Source: Anaerolineae bacterium (GTDB taxonomy: Bacteria; Chloroflexota; Anaerolineae; Promineifilales; Promineifilaceae). Taken from it: a stretch of DNA of 64,000 nt. The first letter of the stretch is position 1, and each line of letters starts with the position of its first letter. Under the pieces are notes generated by a model. The model saw nothing but the letters and a program-made list of their open reading frames with translations. It had not been told where the DNA came from and did no database searches. The position numbers and the translations under genes were made by a program. Shown one piece after another: positions 17,774 through 26,327 of the stretch. The stretch covers positions 62,001 through 126,000 of the forward strand of contig JANQGC010000280.1 of assembly GCA_028277515.1 (NCBI GenBank), written 5' to 3'.

Positions 17774-19336
17774 TTATTGCGCCTTGCCTGTGGTTTGCAC
17801 AGTTGAACCAGTCATCAATAATCCCAGTTCTTCTAAGTTGAGCTTAAAGTCCTCTGCAGGGCGCTCACCCGTAATCTGTCCTTCATATAACACAACAATG
17901 TAATCGCTTAGGTCTAAGATCTCTTCAAGCTCAGTAGAGATCAACAATATGGCAACACCCTGTTCTCGCTGTCGTACCAACTCCTGGCGAATAAATTCAA
18001 TGGCTCCAACATCTACACCACGAGTAGGTTGAGAAACTAATAACAATTTTGGCTGGCGAGATAATTCTCTTGCCAACACTACTTTTTGGGCATTTCCTCC
18101 TGACAAACTCGACACATCTGCTGCAATCGACGACGTGCGAATGTCAAACTCTTCCACAAGTTTTTGTGCATTTGCTTCTATGGCAGGCTCATTTAGGAAT
18201 CCCCGCTCGGTAAACGGAGCTTGATCAAGGGTTTGTAAGACCAGGTTATTGGCAACACTGAAATCAACTAATAAGGCGGTTTTGTAGCGATCAGAGGGTA
18301 CATAACCCAGGCCGGCAGAAAAAATCTCGCCCGGTGAAGCGTTTGTAACATCGTTTTCACATATCGTCACCTCACCTTTCTCAACGTGCCGCATACCACT
18401 GATAGCCTCTTCCAGCTCAAGTTGCCCATTACCTTCTACTCCGGCGATCCCGACAATTTCGCCCGCCCGAACCTCCAGGTTAATGCCCCGCAAAGCAGGC
18501 AAGTCGCGATCTGTATTAACATGCAAATTGCGTACTTTTAATTGCGGGGCACCAGGCGTCGATGGTTTTTTTTCAACACTCAACAGCACATCTCGGCCGA
18601 CCATCATGCGGCTTAATTCAGTCGTATTTGTGTCTTTGGTCTGTACGGTTTCAACCAAACACCCGTCTCGTAAAACGGTAATGCGATCGCTTATACGCAG
18701 TGCCTCTTCCAACTTATGGCTAATAAAGATTATGGAGTGTCCTTCATCAGCCAGATTCCGCATTATTTTTAGAAGTTCTTCAACTTCCCGCAGCGTCAAC
18801 ACGGCCGTTGGTTCATCCAAAATGAGAATTTCAGCGCCTCGATAAAGTGTTTTTAGAATTTCGACCCGCTGCTGTTGGCCCACAGAGAGTTGCCATACCT
18901 TCGCTGTCGGATCCACTTCTAATCCATATTGCTTGGAAAGCTGGTTGATGCGTGAATTAACATGCTTGCTGTTCTCCAGCCGCGGCCAGCGCGAAGAAGG
19001 TTGGCCAAGCACCATATTTTCTGCAACGGTAAAAGGAGGAACAAGCATAAAATGCTGATGGACCATACCCAGGTTATGCGCAATAGCGTCATAGGCTGAG
19101 CGAAAACTTACCTGTTCCTCCCGCAAAAAAATCTCCCCGGAGTCCTGCTTATAAAGACCGTAGAGGATATTCATCAAGGTACTTTTTCCTGCTCCATTTT
19201 CACCTAGCAGTGCCAGAATCTCTCCCTTGGCCAGGTGCAGGTCAATGTTGTTATTGGCCAGCACCCCACCAGGAAAGCGCTTGGTGATACCGTGCATATC
19301 AACAATAGTCTGCGAGGAAGCGTTAGAATGTGCCAT
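17774..19336 (-). CDS. BMP-type ABC transporter ATP-binding protein (tandem ATPase, NupO/YufO-like)
   Basis: 520 residues with two ATPase halves. The first has Walker A GENGAGKST (near residue 45), signature LSVGQQQRVEILKTL and Walker B ILILDEPTAVLT. The second half has the degenerate loop GVEGNGQLELEEAISG in place of a full Walker A, then SLSGGNAQKVVLAREL and LLLVSQPTRGVDV; this asymmetry is normal for RbsA/XylG/NupO-type ATPases. The C-terminal helical tail ends near the stop at 17774. A strong stem-loop (19367-19402) lies between this gene and the binding-protein gene, which would allow more binding protein than ATPase to be made. Confidence 0.92.
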   Translation of the reverse strand: MAHSNASSQTIVDMHGITKRFPGGVLANNNIDLHLAKGEILALLGENGAGKSTLMNILYGLYKQDSGEIFLREEQVSFRSAYDAIAHNLGMVHQHFMLVPPFTVAENMVLGQPSSRWPRLENSKHVNSRINQLSKQYGLEVDPTAKVWQLSVGQQQRVEILKTLYRGAEILILDEPTAVLTLREVEELLKIMRNLADEGHSIIFISHKLEEALRISDRITVLRDGCLVETVQTKDTNTTELSRMMVGRDVLLSVEKKPSTPGAPQLKVRNLHVNTDRDLPALRGINLEVRAGEIVGIAGVEGNGQLELEEAISGMRHVEKGEVTICENDVTNASPGEIFSAGLGYVPSDRYKTALLVDFSVANNLVLQTLDQAPFTERGFLNEPAIEANAQKLVEEFDIRTSSIAADVSSLSGGNAQKVVLARELSRQPKLLLVSQPTRGVDVGAIEFIRQELVRQREQGVAILLISTELEEILDLSDYIVVLYEGQITGERPAEDFKLNLEELGLLMTGSTVQTTGKAQ

Positions 19337-19366
19337 TAATTCACTTACGTAATCGATTAGACAGCC

Positions 19367-19402
19367 GTGTGACTGTAACCAAAAAGAAGGCTACAGTCAC
19401 AC
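19367..19402 (-). promoter_or_regulatory. Intercistronic stem-loop between BMP lipoprotein and ATPase genes
   Basis: The minus strand can form a 14-bp stem (GTGTGACTGTAGCC with GGTTACAGTCACAC, one G:U) around the 8-base loop TTCTTTTT. No clear U-run follows, so it is more likely an mRNA-stabilising or attenuating hairpin, as is common after binding-protein genes of ABC importers, than a full terminator. It shares the word GTGACTGT with the palindromes at 15619-15682. Confidence 0.6.
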
Positions 19403-19446
19403 ATTTTCCAATCCACTAGTTCGAAGTATCCGTCATACTGCGACTT

Positions 19447-20535
19447 CTATTGAGGGACAAACGGTACCTCCAGGGAGCCATCCTTGATGGCGGCACGCGC
19501 CTCGTCAATGGCTGTTAATGCCTCATCAGGAATCTGGTCGATCAACGCCGGATTGAGCACAATGTCCAGTGCGTCTTCTGCGACGCCAAACTGGTAAAAG
19601 GTTCCACCGAAGGAACCATCGGCCGTCTGTCCGGCCATCGTTTCAAAGATGGGCGTCATGTTCCAGACGATGCTGGACAAGACGACATCAGGACCGAGAT
19701 CCGCCATATCGCCCACGTAGCCTGTGGCATAACCGCCAATCTCCTTCGCTGCCTCGATCGAGCCAAACGTCGGACCCTCTCCGCAACCGATCCAGAAATC
19801 GACACCGGCTGTATCAACCTGTGCCAGACCGGCTTCTTTGGCCGCCGGCACATCTTGCCAATCACCGACAGCCGTGACCGTCAGCGTTGCATCCGGGTTG
19901 ACGGTCTGTGCTCCGGCAAGCATCGCCTCGCCCATGGCATGGCAAGCCGGGATGTCAAATCCATACAGAGCGCCCAGATTGCCGGATTCGGACATGTGCC
20001 CGGCTAGAAGACCTACCAGATACGCAGGCTGGTAGAATGGCTGGTCATAGTCAGCCACATTTTCTGCAGTACGGTCGATCGCCCCAGCCCAGGCAAAATT
20101 GACGTCCGGGCTTTCCGCCGCCACTTCAAAAACCGCATCCTGGAAAATGAAGCTGTGCGCAATGATCATATCGAAGCCCTGATCAACATACTCGCGCATC
20201 ACGCGCGCAGCATCGGCCGGTTGTACCGACTCAGAGAGCGCAATCTGCGACCCTTTTGCCGCTTCCGCATTCAACGCATTATGGGCTGCTTCGGCCCAGG
20301 AATTGTCCTCTATCGGCCCATCTACCATTAATGCAATAGATGGAAGCTCTTCCTCCGGTTCAGCAGGCATCTCTTCTTCCGCCTCAGATTCTGTTTCAGC
20401 AGGTGCCTCAGGGGCAGCACCCTCATCATCAACAGCCGGCGCTTCTTCCTCAACAACCGGGGCCTCCTCACTTCCACAGGCGGCCAGACACAAAGTTAGA
20501 ACGAGCAACAACAAAGTAAAGCGAAATCTAAACAT
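19447..20535 (-). CDS. BMP family ABC transporter substrate-binding lipoprotein
   Basis: 362 residues from the ATG at 20535, which has GGAGG eight bases upstream. Signal peptide with lipobox LAAC-GS (Cys near residue 20), then about 45 residues of Glu/Ala/Pro-rich linker, then the BMP domain: SIALMVDGPIEDNSWAEAAH, IIAHSFIFQDAVFEVA, GYVGDMADLGPDVVLSSIVW. BMP proteins (Med/PnrA family) bind purine nucleosides and related molecules. It delivers substrate to the permeases encoded downstream. Linker composition is typical of lipid-anchored binding proteins. Confidence 0.93.
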   Translation of the reverse strand: MFRFRFTLLLLVLTLCLAACGSEEAPVVEEEAPAVDDEGAAPEAPAETESEAEEEMPAEPEEELPSIALMVDGPIEDNSWAEAAHNALNAEAAKGSQIALSESVQPADAARVMREYVDQGFDMIIAHSFIFQDAVFEVAAESPDVNFAWAGAIDRTAENVADYDQPFYQPAYLVGLLAGHMSESGNLGALYGFDIPACHAMGEAMLAGAQTVNPDATLTVTAVGDWQDVPAAKEAGLAQVDTAGVDFWIGCGEGPTFGSIEAAKEIGGYATGYVGDMADLGPDVVLSSIVWNMTPIFETMAGQTADGSFGGTFYQFGVAEDALDIVLNPALIDQIPDEALTAIDEARAAIKDGSLEVPFVPQ

Positions 20536-20634
20536 CTCTTTTTCCTCCAAAGCTAAAAATCACAACAAGTATAAGACCAGGGTTGATGACCGGATACTTC
20601 CAGCTCAGTCCCTGTAAATCAAGTGGGTTCGATT

Positions 20635-21606
20635 TCAAGCGGTTCCAAAAGTAAGTCCTAGCTCATTTAACCACCTCCTATAGGCAATTGCCGTCCTGTC
20701 AGAACACAAATGCAGTTCCATTTGCAGATCGAGAGGCAGCAATTCCGGGCGTTGCGACTGCACAATTGGGAGATCTTGGGCAAAGATCTGATCTTGATAG
20801 GCAACTATTTCTTCTTCTGGCACATCATATCCATGGTTCTGAGCCATCCACATCCAGGCAGTGCTTGCCAGTTCATCATGGGGCGTGATCGTCAGCAAAA
20901 TGGTGAACCTGGATTCGTCAGACTTTTTAGACAGAGCCGCAGTTAACGGCCGAAAAACCCTGTAAGTATATGACACATAATCGCTTTTTCCTGTACCGTA
21001 AGGATCGGGCTGAAAAACCCGAACGTCTTCGGACGTAACACCGTCCGGGCCGATTTCTGCTCGATAATCCTCAATTTCCGGCCGTTCTCGAACACCGAGA
21101 ATTCCTTCGTGAACAAATGCAAAATGGGCAATGTCCAGGAAGTTTTCAATAATGCGTGGGCCAGCAGCCTTTACTTCGTAGGGACCACAAAGTATTTTTC
21201 TGTAGGATGCATCATCCCATTCAGTAAATGGGGGGATGCCATGTTCAGGTTCGCCCAAAGTTACCCATACCAGACCATACTGCTCCCTGGCCTGGTAGGT
21301 TTTAACAATGGCTTTTTGCGGAGGAGCCTGATCAGGTTGGGCGGGAATATGTATACATTTTCCGCTGTTGTCATAGGTCCAGCCATGGTAAGGGCATTCC
21401 AGGAGATTTCCCTCCACCACCCGTCCTAAGGAGAGTCGTGTGCCGCGGTGAATGCACAGATCCTGCCAGGCCAGTATTTGCCCACTGGCTCGCCACAAAA
21501 CAATATCTTCTCCCAGAAGTCGTGCGGCCAACAAATTGGTTTCCTGAAATTGCTTAACCGTCGCAACCGGATGCCAGTCATTGATAAGAACCGTATCATT
21601 TATCAC
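20635..21606 (-). CDS. Rieske non-heme iron oxygenase (VanA/PaO-like)
   Basis: 323 residues from a GTG start with AAGGAG nine bases upstream. N-terminal Rieske domain with the [2Fe-2S] ligands in CIHRG (about 52-56) and CPYHGW (about 72-77); catalytic domain with the iron motif in NFLDIAHFAFVHEG (about 155-168), i.e. Asp-x2-His-x4-His. This is the layout of terminal oxygenases that hydroxylate or O-/N-demethylate small molecules, using O2 and a separate reductase not present here. It lies 13 bp from the MtgA-like gene and upstream of the BMP importer, suggesting a shared, possibly N-methylated heterocyclic, substrate. Sequence alone does not give the substrate. Confidence 0.88.
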   Translation of the reverse strand: MINDTVLINDWHPVATVKQFQETNLLAARLLGEDIVLWRASGQILAWQDLCIHRGTRLSLGRVVEGNLLECPYHGWTYDNSGKCIHIPAQPDQAPPQKAIVKTYQAREQYGLVWVTLGEPEHGIPPFTEWDDASYRKILCGPYEVKAAGPRIIENFLDIAHFAFVHEGILGVRERPEIEDYRAEIGPDGVTSEDVRVFQPDPYGTGKSDYVSYTYRVFRPLTAALSKKSDESRFTILLTITPHDELASTAWMWMAQNHGYDVPEEEIVAYQDQIFAQDLPIVQSQRPELLPLDLQMELHLCSDRTAIAYRRWLNELGLTFGTA

Positions 21607-21619
21607 AGAAGAAAGCTCC

Positions 21620-22483
21620 TTATCTTGCCTGGCGTTTGCGAAAAGCCTTTATCCAGCGCATCGCGTGTACATCTTGACCTCGAGTCAAGTCTGCGGCCAA
21701 AATAGCGGTCCTGATTTCGGTTACCAGGGGGTTGGTGATAGGACAGGTAACGCCGGCGTAAATAGCTATCGCAATCGACGCCGCATTGATGTACTTGCGA
21801 TCGGGTAATCCAAAGGAGATATTGCTGGCGCCCATGGTCATATTGACCCCAAATTCCTGCACGACTAATTCAATGGTTCGCAAGGTGATTTTACCTGCCT
21901 GGCTGTCGGCACCCATGGTTAACGTCAGTGGATCAATGATGATGTCTTCCAATGGGATGCCTAGTTTGCCTGCCCGCTCAATGATTTTACCAGCAACTGC
22001 CAGTCGTGCTTCGGCCGTCTCTGGAATTCCATCATCGTCCATACATAAACCGATGACGGCCGCCCCATGCTCTTTGACAGGAGGTAGGACTGTGTTCAAT
22101 GAACGTTCTTCGCCATTGACCGAATTAACCAGCGCCTTCCCTTCATAAATGCCTAGCCCTGCGGCCAGGGCATCGGTATTATTCGAATCAATCGAAAGTG
22201 GTACATCGGTCACTTCCATGACCGTTCGCATCACTTGCATGAGTAACGCTGGTTCATCAGCCCCCGGTACGCCGGCATTGACATCAAGAACGTCAGCGCC
22301 GGCGGCAACCTGATTGAGCGCATCCTGACGTACTATATCGAAATTTCCTGCTTCCAGGGCCGCCTGAACCTTTTTTCGCCCCGTAGGATTGATGCGTTCA
22401 CCGATAATAACCGTTGGCTTATCGCGACAAATTTTAACAGTTTTTGTTTTCGATGTGATAATTGTTGTGGGATTTTCTGCCAT
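21620..22483 (-). CDS. MtgA-like methylcobalamin:tetrahydrofolate methyltransferase (pterin-binding domain)
   Basis: 287 residues forming a single DHPS-like TIM barrel. Motifs: VIIGERINPTGRKK near 25, GADVLDVNAGVPGADE near 62, LSIDSNNTDALAAGL near 98, LVNSVNGE near 118, MGASNISFGLPDRKYIN near 225. This is the AcsE/MtgA/MtvA type rather than folate-making DHPS. The expected reaction is transfer of a methyl group between a corrinoid protein and tetrahydrofolate. With the two corrinoid proteins and the MtmB-like enzyme it would complete the path substrate to corrinoid to THF. Strong start: GAGG six bases before the ATG. Confidence 0.92.
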   Translation of the reverse strand: MAENPTTIITSKTKTVKICRDKPTVIIGERINPTGRKKVQAALEAGNFDIVRQDALNQVAAGADVLDVNAGVPGADEPALLMQVMRTVMEVTDVPLSIDSNNTDALAAGLGIYEGKALVNSVNGEERSLNTVLPPVKEHGAAVIGLCMDDDGIPETAEARLAVAGKIIERAGKLGIPLEDIIIDPLTLTMGADSQAGKITLRTIELVVQEFGVNMTMGASNISFGLPDRKYINAASIAIAIYAGVTCPITNPLVTEIRTAILAADLTRGQDVHAMRWIKAFRKRQAR

Positions 22484-22501
22484 TATTGACCTCGCTACTG
22501 C

Positions 22502-23938
22502 TTAAGGAACAGGGATAGAGAACCCGATCCCGGAATTTTCCACCATGTCCAGACTTAGCTGGTTGTGTCTTTCAATCATTGGTTCAAGTTCAAAGGGTAA
22601 GAATTGGCCATCTCGAACGATAATTTCCCCATTAATAATGGTAAGCCATGCTTGCGTTGGGGCACAAGTTAATAATGAAGCGACCGGGTCTGCCCTGCCA
22701 CCAGCATGAGCCAGGTCATCCACGCGAAAAGCAACTAAATCAGCAGCCATTCCAGGGGAAAGTGCTCCAACATCGTTCCGCCGCAGTACCTGTGCTCCGC
22801 CCAGGGTAGCCAGCTCTAGCGCCTCACGGGCAGTGAAACGATTGGCGTGGGATTCAAAACCGGGCCAACCAACACGTTGTAATAGCATCGCTAACCGTGT
22901 TTCAGCTAACATATGATTACCATCATTGCTGGCAGAACCATCCACACCCAAACCAACCCTGACATTCTTATCGACCATCTCCCGGATCGGTGCGATACCT
23001 GAGGCTAAAATCATATTGCTGGTAGGACAATGACAAATACCTGTTCTTGTTTTGGAAAGCCAACTAATTTCGGCCTGGCTTGGATGGACCATGTGCGCAA
23101 ACCAAACATCCTCTCCATACCAATTGCACGATTCTGCATACTCGATGGGGCGCTTATTGAATACCTCCATACTGTAGCGGTATTCATCTTGCGTTTCACC
23201 CAGGTGCGTGTGCAGATTAACCATGGGATATGCGCGGGCTAACTCGGCCGACTCACGCATTAGATCGGCCGATACCTCAAACAAGGCGGATGGCGCCAGC
23301 CCAATGCGCAACATGGAAAATGGCTCCGGATCATGAAAACATTCAATGACCCGCAAACTATCTCTGATTATGTCAGCTTCGTTCTCACAAACCCTATCAG
23401 GAGCCAATCCACCCTGACTCTCACCAATGCTAATGCTCCCGCGGGTCGGATGGAAACGCACACCAACATCTTCAGCAGCTTGAATTTCATCATCCAATTT
23501 GCTGCCATTAGGAAAGAGGTAAAGATGATCAGCGACTGTGGTACACCCGCTCAATACCAGCTCGACTAGACCAACCTGGGCGCTTACTTTGACCGCTTCG
23601 GGCGTCATTTCAGCCCAGATAGGGTACAGATATTTTAGCCAGGAAAATAATGATTTTCCCTGGCCTGTACCAATAGCCCGTGTGAGCGATTGAGAAAGAT
23701 GATGGTGACAGTTGACCAAGCCAGGGATAACGACACAGCCTGTGGCATCAATCGTCACATCGAATCCACGACGCTCCGCGTCAGGCCAGTGGTCAATGAG
23801 GTAATTTTCCACTTCCGTACCGGCGCCAACCCACCGAATCTGGTTTCCTTCGATGATAACAGACCCGTTCTTGATTTCCTCGCGATCCCTGTTCATGGTC
23901 ACGAGGACGTCAGCATTATTAACAAGAATGATGGCCAT
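22502..23938 (-). CDS. Amidohydrolase, 8-oxoguanine deaminase/AtzB-TrzN-like
   Basis: 478 residues. Metal-dependent amidohydrolase fold with VIPGLVNCHHHLSQSLTRA (HxH pair near residues 77-79), VNLHTHLGETQDE (His and Glu near 246-250), FAHMVHPS, CHCPTSNMILASGI and LGVDGSASNDGNHML (catalytic Asp near 333). The SLFSWLKYLYPIWA segment and the SASND ending fit 8-oxoguanine/isoguanine deaminases and relatives acting on aminated purine-like or triazine rings. It would hydrolytically remove an exocyclic amino group. The neighbouring BMP (nucleoside-type) importer also points to a purine-like compound. The stop is 18 bp from the MtgA-like start. Confidence 0.85.
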   Translation of the reverse strand: MAIILVNNADVLVTMNRDREEIKNGSVIIEGNQIRWVGAGTEVENYLIDHWPDAERRGFDVTIDATGCVVIPGLVNCHHHLSQSLTRAIGTGQGKSLFSWLKYLYPIWAEMTPEAVKVSAQVGLVELVLSGCTTVADHLYLFPNGSKLDDEIQAAEDVGVRFHPTRGSISIGESQGGLAPDRVCENEADIIRDSLRVIECFHDPEPFSMLRIGLAPSALFEVSADLMRESAELARAYPMVNLHTHLGETQDEYRYSMEVFNKRPIEYAESCNWYGEDVWFAHMVHPSQAEISWLSKTRTGICHCPTSNMILASGIAPIREMVDKNVRVGLGVDGSASNDGNHMLAETRLAMLLQRVGWPGFESHANRFTAREALELATLGGAQVLRRNDVGALSPGMAADLVAFRVDDLAHAGGRADPVASLLTCAPTQAWLTIINGEIIVRDGQFLPFELEPMIERHNQLSLDMVENSGIGFSIPVP

Positions 23939-24042
23939 TTTTAATTTGCCTCAATTTATAGGCGTCCTATGAAAAACCAGGCCGGTTCGCCAGGGTATCC
24001 GGGTGCGCCGGCCTGATTTACCAGATATTTTGCTTGATACTA

Positions 24043-24699
24043 TTATTGAGCAACGCCCAAAAGCTGCTTGCATAGTTCTACTGCACCGGCTGCATCTTCA
24101 GAATAACCGACGCCAATTTCTTGTGCCCAGTCGGCCGTTACCGAACCACCGCCGCCAATAAGCATATATTTGTCCTGCAAGCCCAATTCTCTAAACAGAT
24201 TAGCTGTGCTATGCAGGGCGGGCCTGGTTGTTGTCATCAGTGATGACATACCGACGATATCTGCATCATTTTCTTGGGCAGCATTGACGAAATCACTGGG
24301 CGCCACGCGACGGCCGAGGTCCACAACATTAAAACCGTGGGCGCGTAACATGGTAACCACAATATTTTTCCCTATGTCATGAACATCGCCCTCGACAGTC
24401 CCCATGATGACGGTACCTAAGGGTTCCGAAACCTGCCCTGAGGCTTCAATCGCCGCTTCCAAAAGCTTACTGGCTGTTTCGGCCGCTTCACCGGCCATCA
24501 TCAGTTCAGGCAAAAAATACTCTCCGGTTTGAAATCGCCTACCAACCTCTGTTAGGGCAGGTATCATAACTTCATTAATTATATCCAGGGGTTCCACACC
24601 GGCCTCTAGCGCTTCTTTGACAAGCTCTTCGGCGGCATCTTCATCACCCTCAATGAAGGCCTCTGTTAAGTCCTGCTGGATTTTTTCGGGAACGCTCAT
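24043..24699 (-). CDS. Corrinoid protein, cognate to the adjacent MtmB-like methyltransferase
   Basis: 218 residues. Helical cap (with FLPELMMAGEAAETAS) then a B12 domain with DVHDIGKN (His near residue 107), MSSLMTTTRPAL and LIGGGGSVTADWAQEIG. Tandem ATGs at 24702 and 24699; AAGGAG spacing favours the second. It follows the MtmB-like gene after 14 bp, the usual arrangement of a methyltransferase and its corrinoid partner. It would accept the methyl group from substrate as methyl-Co(III) and pass it to the MtgA-like enzyme. Confidence 0.92.
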   Translation of the reverse strand: MSVPEKIQQDLTEAFIEGDEDAAEELVKEALEAGVEPLDIINEVMIPALTEVGRRFQTGEYFLPELMMAGEAAETASKLLEAAIEASGQVSEPLGTVIMGTVEGDVHDIGKNIVVTMLRAHGFNVVDLGRRVAPSDFVNAAQENDADIVGMSSLMTTTRPALHSTANLFRELGLQDKYMLIGGGGSVTADWAQEIGVGYSEDAAGAVELCKQLLGVAQ

Positions 24700-24713
24700 C
24701 ATCTTTCTCCTTT

Positions 24714-26105
24714 TTAGGCTTGTTCTCGGCGTGCATATTCAAAATTTAAGCCGAGCTGACTAATCTCGTCCTTTACAGTTTGGTAAATGCTTAGCCATTC
24801 AGCGGTTGGCTGAACGGTTTCAACATCATAGACTTCCCAAAATGGGCGGCCGCGGTTTGGTTCAGATAACGTATCAATGTAACCTTTCATCAATTGCGGA
24901 ACTAATTCCGCAGCCTCCTGCCGCGTTAATCCTAAGGAGGCCCTTGATACTTCAGCGATAAAGCGGGCTTCTAACCCGGTCGTATGGTCCATCTTGAACC
25001 CGCCAGTCGTACCGGCTCCCTGCATATTGAAACCACTGACCGTTCCGACCACCGCCCCGGCAGCACACTCATATAGCAATTCACTCGTACCTGGACCGGA
25101 GAGTGTGTAAATATCATTAACCAAAATGATCGGTGTATTACGCGATAAAGCCTGGCCAACCATCGCTTGAATCCAAATCCCTAGGGGATCTGTATTGTTC
25201 ACATAGTTTAAATGGGTCAAGGAGAACATATGGTAATCAGCATCGTATAGTACGACACCGAGCAGGTGATCAGCGACAGATACGATTGCCGTCCCCTCAG
25301 CTCTCCCACCCAGTCCGCCAATGAGCGGCGTCATAAGGTCAACGCAAATACCATCTACATTGTACAGGTGGGCCACGCGGGACAATTGGTCATAGTCCGT
25401 TTTGAGTTCAACCATCTGAGAAACCAGAAGGCCATCACAGGGACGCAAACCAGCACCCGGATCGTAGGCTGCCATCTTGCCCGAACAGGTTAGGGGCACG
25501 GCGACATCGCTTATGTGCATACCTGGCCGGCCGGCCATCCTAATCGCTTCGCGAGCAACGCTGGCATCGCGACGAGCACCCATTATTTCCAGCGGAGTGC
25601 CGGGAATAATGCCCTCGCCCATATAGGTCGAGACGGAACCAGCCCCTAGAAGATCTACCAAAGGTTCCTGGGCACAAGAGCGTAGAATATAAGGATGATA
25701 CTTTTCTGAAGCGGGCGTACCCGTCGGACCGGAAAGCATGGTCGCCGGTGTTGGATCCTCAACTCCCCGGTGACGCATCACAACTTCGTCTTTCCCCATT
25801 CCCAGGGTCACGGCCGATGGGGCCTGGGCTACAATGTCCTCAACTTCCTCACGCGTAAAAAGAATCTGACGTTCAGAAGATTGGCAGTAGGCACCAAACT
25901 CTACAAATAACTGCAATCCAGCTTGATAGACCCGGTCGGACATATCGTCATCTGCCGGAACCAGGTTATTCGCATCATATTTGATGTCGTATTCTTTGAC
26001 CAGTTTTCTGATCCGCTTGATGAGCTTTAATTCAAAATCTTTCTCCTTTATAAATGGGCCGCTTTGCGCCCGCTTCATAATTTCAACTAACCAGTTACTA
26101 TTCAT
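24714..26105 (-). CDS. MtmB-family (monomethylamine:corrinoid methyltransferase-like) protein lacking pyrrolysine
   Basis: 463 residues, close to the 458 of archaeal MtmB. From memory of Methanosarcina MtmB, the order of motifs matches along the whole length: SGPTGTPASE (about 125-134), GTPLEIMGARRD (169-180), MAGRPGM (190-196), DHTTGLEARFIAEVSRA near 385, and YDVETVQPTAEW near 430. In archaeal MtmB the pyrrolysine (UAG) lies three residues after the AGRPGM motif; here that position is Ser199 (AGRPGMHIS), and there is no in-frame UAG. So this is a non-pyrrolysine member of the MtmB family, unlike the better known non-Pyl MttB relatives. The natural substrate is therefore probably not monomethylamine. 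Good Shine-Dalgarno (AAAAGGAG). Confidence 0.85.
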   Translation of the reverse strand: MNSNWLVEIMKRAQSGPFIKEKDFELKLIKRIRKLVKEYDIKYDANNLVPADDDMSDRVYQAGLQLFVEFGAYCQSSERQILFTREEVEDIVAQAPSAVTLGMGKDEVVMRHRGVEDPTPATMLSGPTGTPASEKYHPYILRSCAQEPLVDLLGAGSVSTYMGEGIIPGTPLEIMGARRDASVAREAIRMAGRPGMHISDVAVPLTCSGKMAAYDPGAGLRPCDGLLVSQMVELKTDYDQLSRVAHLYNVDGICVDLMTPLIGGLGGRAEGTAIVSVADHLLGVVLYDADYHMFSLTHLNYVNNTDPLGIWIQAMVGQALSRNTPIILVNDIYTLSGPGTSELLYECAAGAVVGTVSGFNMQGAGTTGGFKMDHTTGLEARFIAEVSRASLGLTRQEAAELVPQLMKGYIDTLSEPNRGRPFWEVYDVETVQPTAEWLSIYQTVKDEISQLGLNFEYARREQA

Positions 26106-26327
26106 AGCACTCTCCTTTTCTCTTTAAGGGACAAATATCCGAAAGTTATTCCGTCATGTTTGCTATCTATAACTCACCTCTCTTCGACATCCATTGATTA
26201 ACCGCAAAAATTGGCGCTAATTGAGCCTGATTCGCTTCGTATATAATATAATATTTTGGCAAAGTGCTTGTTGGGTGGGGATTCTCTTCTTCGTTTATGT
26301 CTCGAACTGTTTTGCACGCTCCGCCCT

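Noticed and set aside
24714..26105. Pyrrolysine-containing methylamine methyltransferase
   Set aside because: The frame is open without UAG and has Ser at the expected pyrrolysine position.
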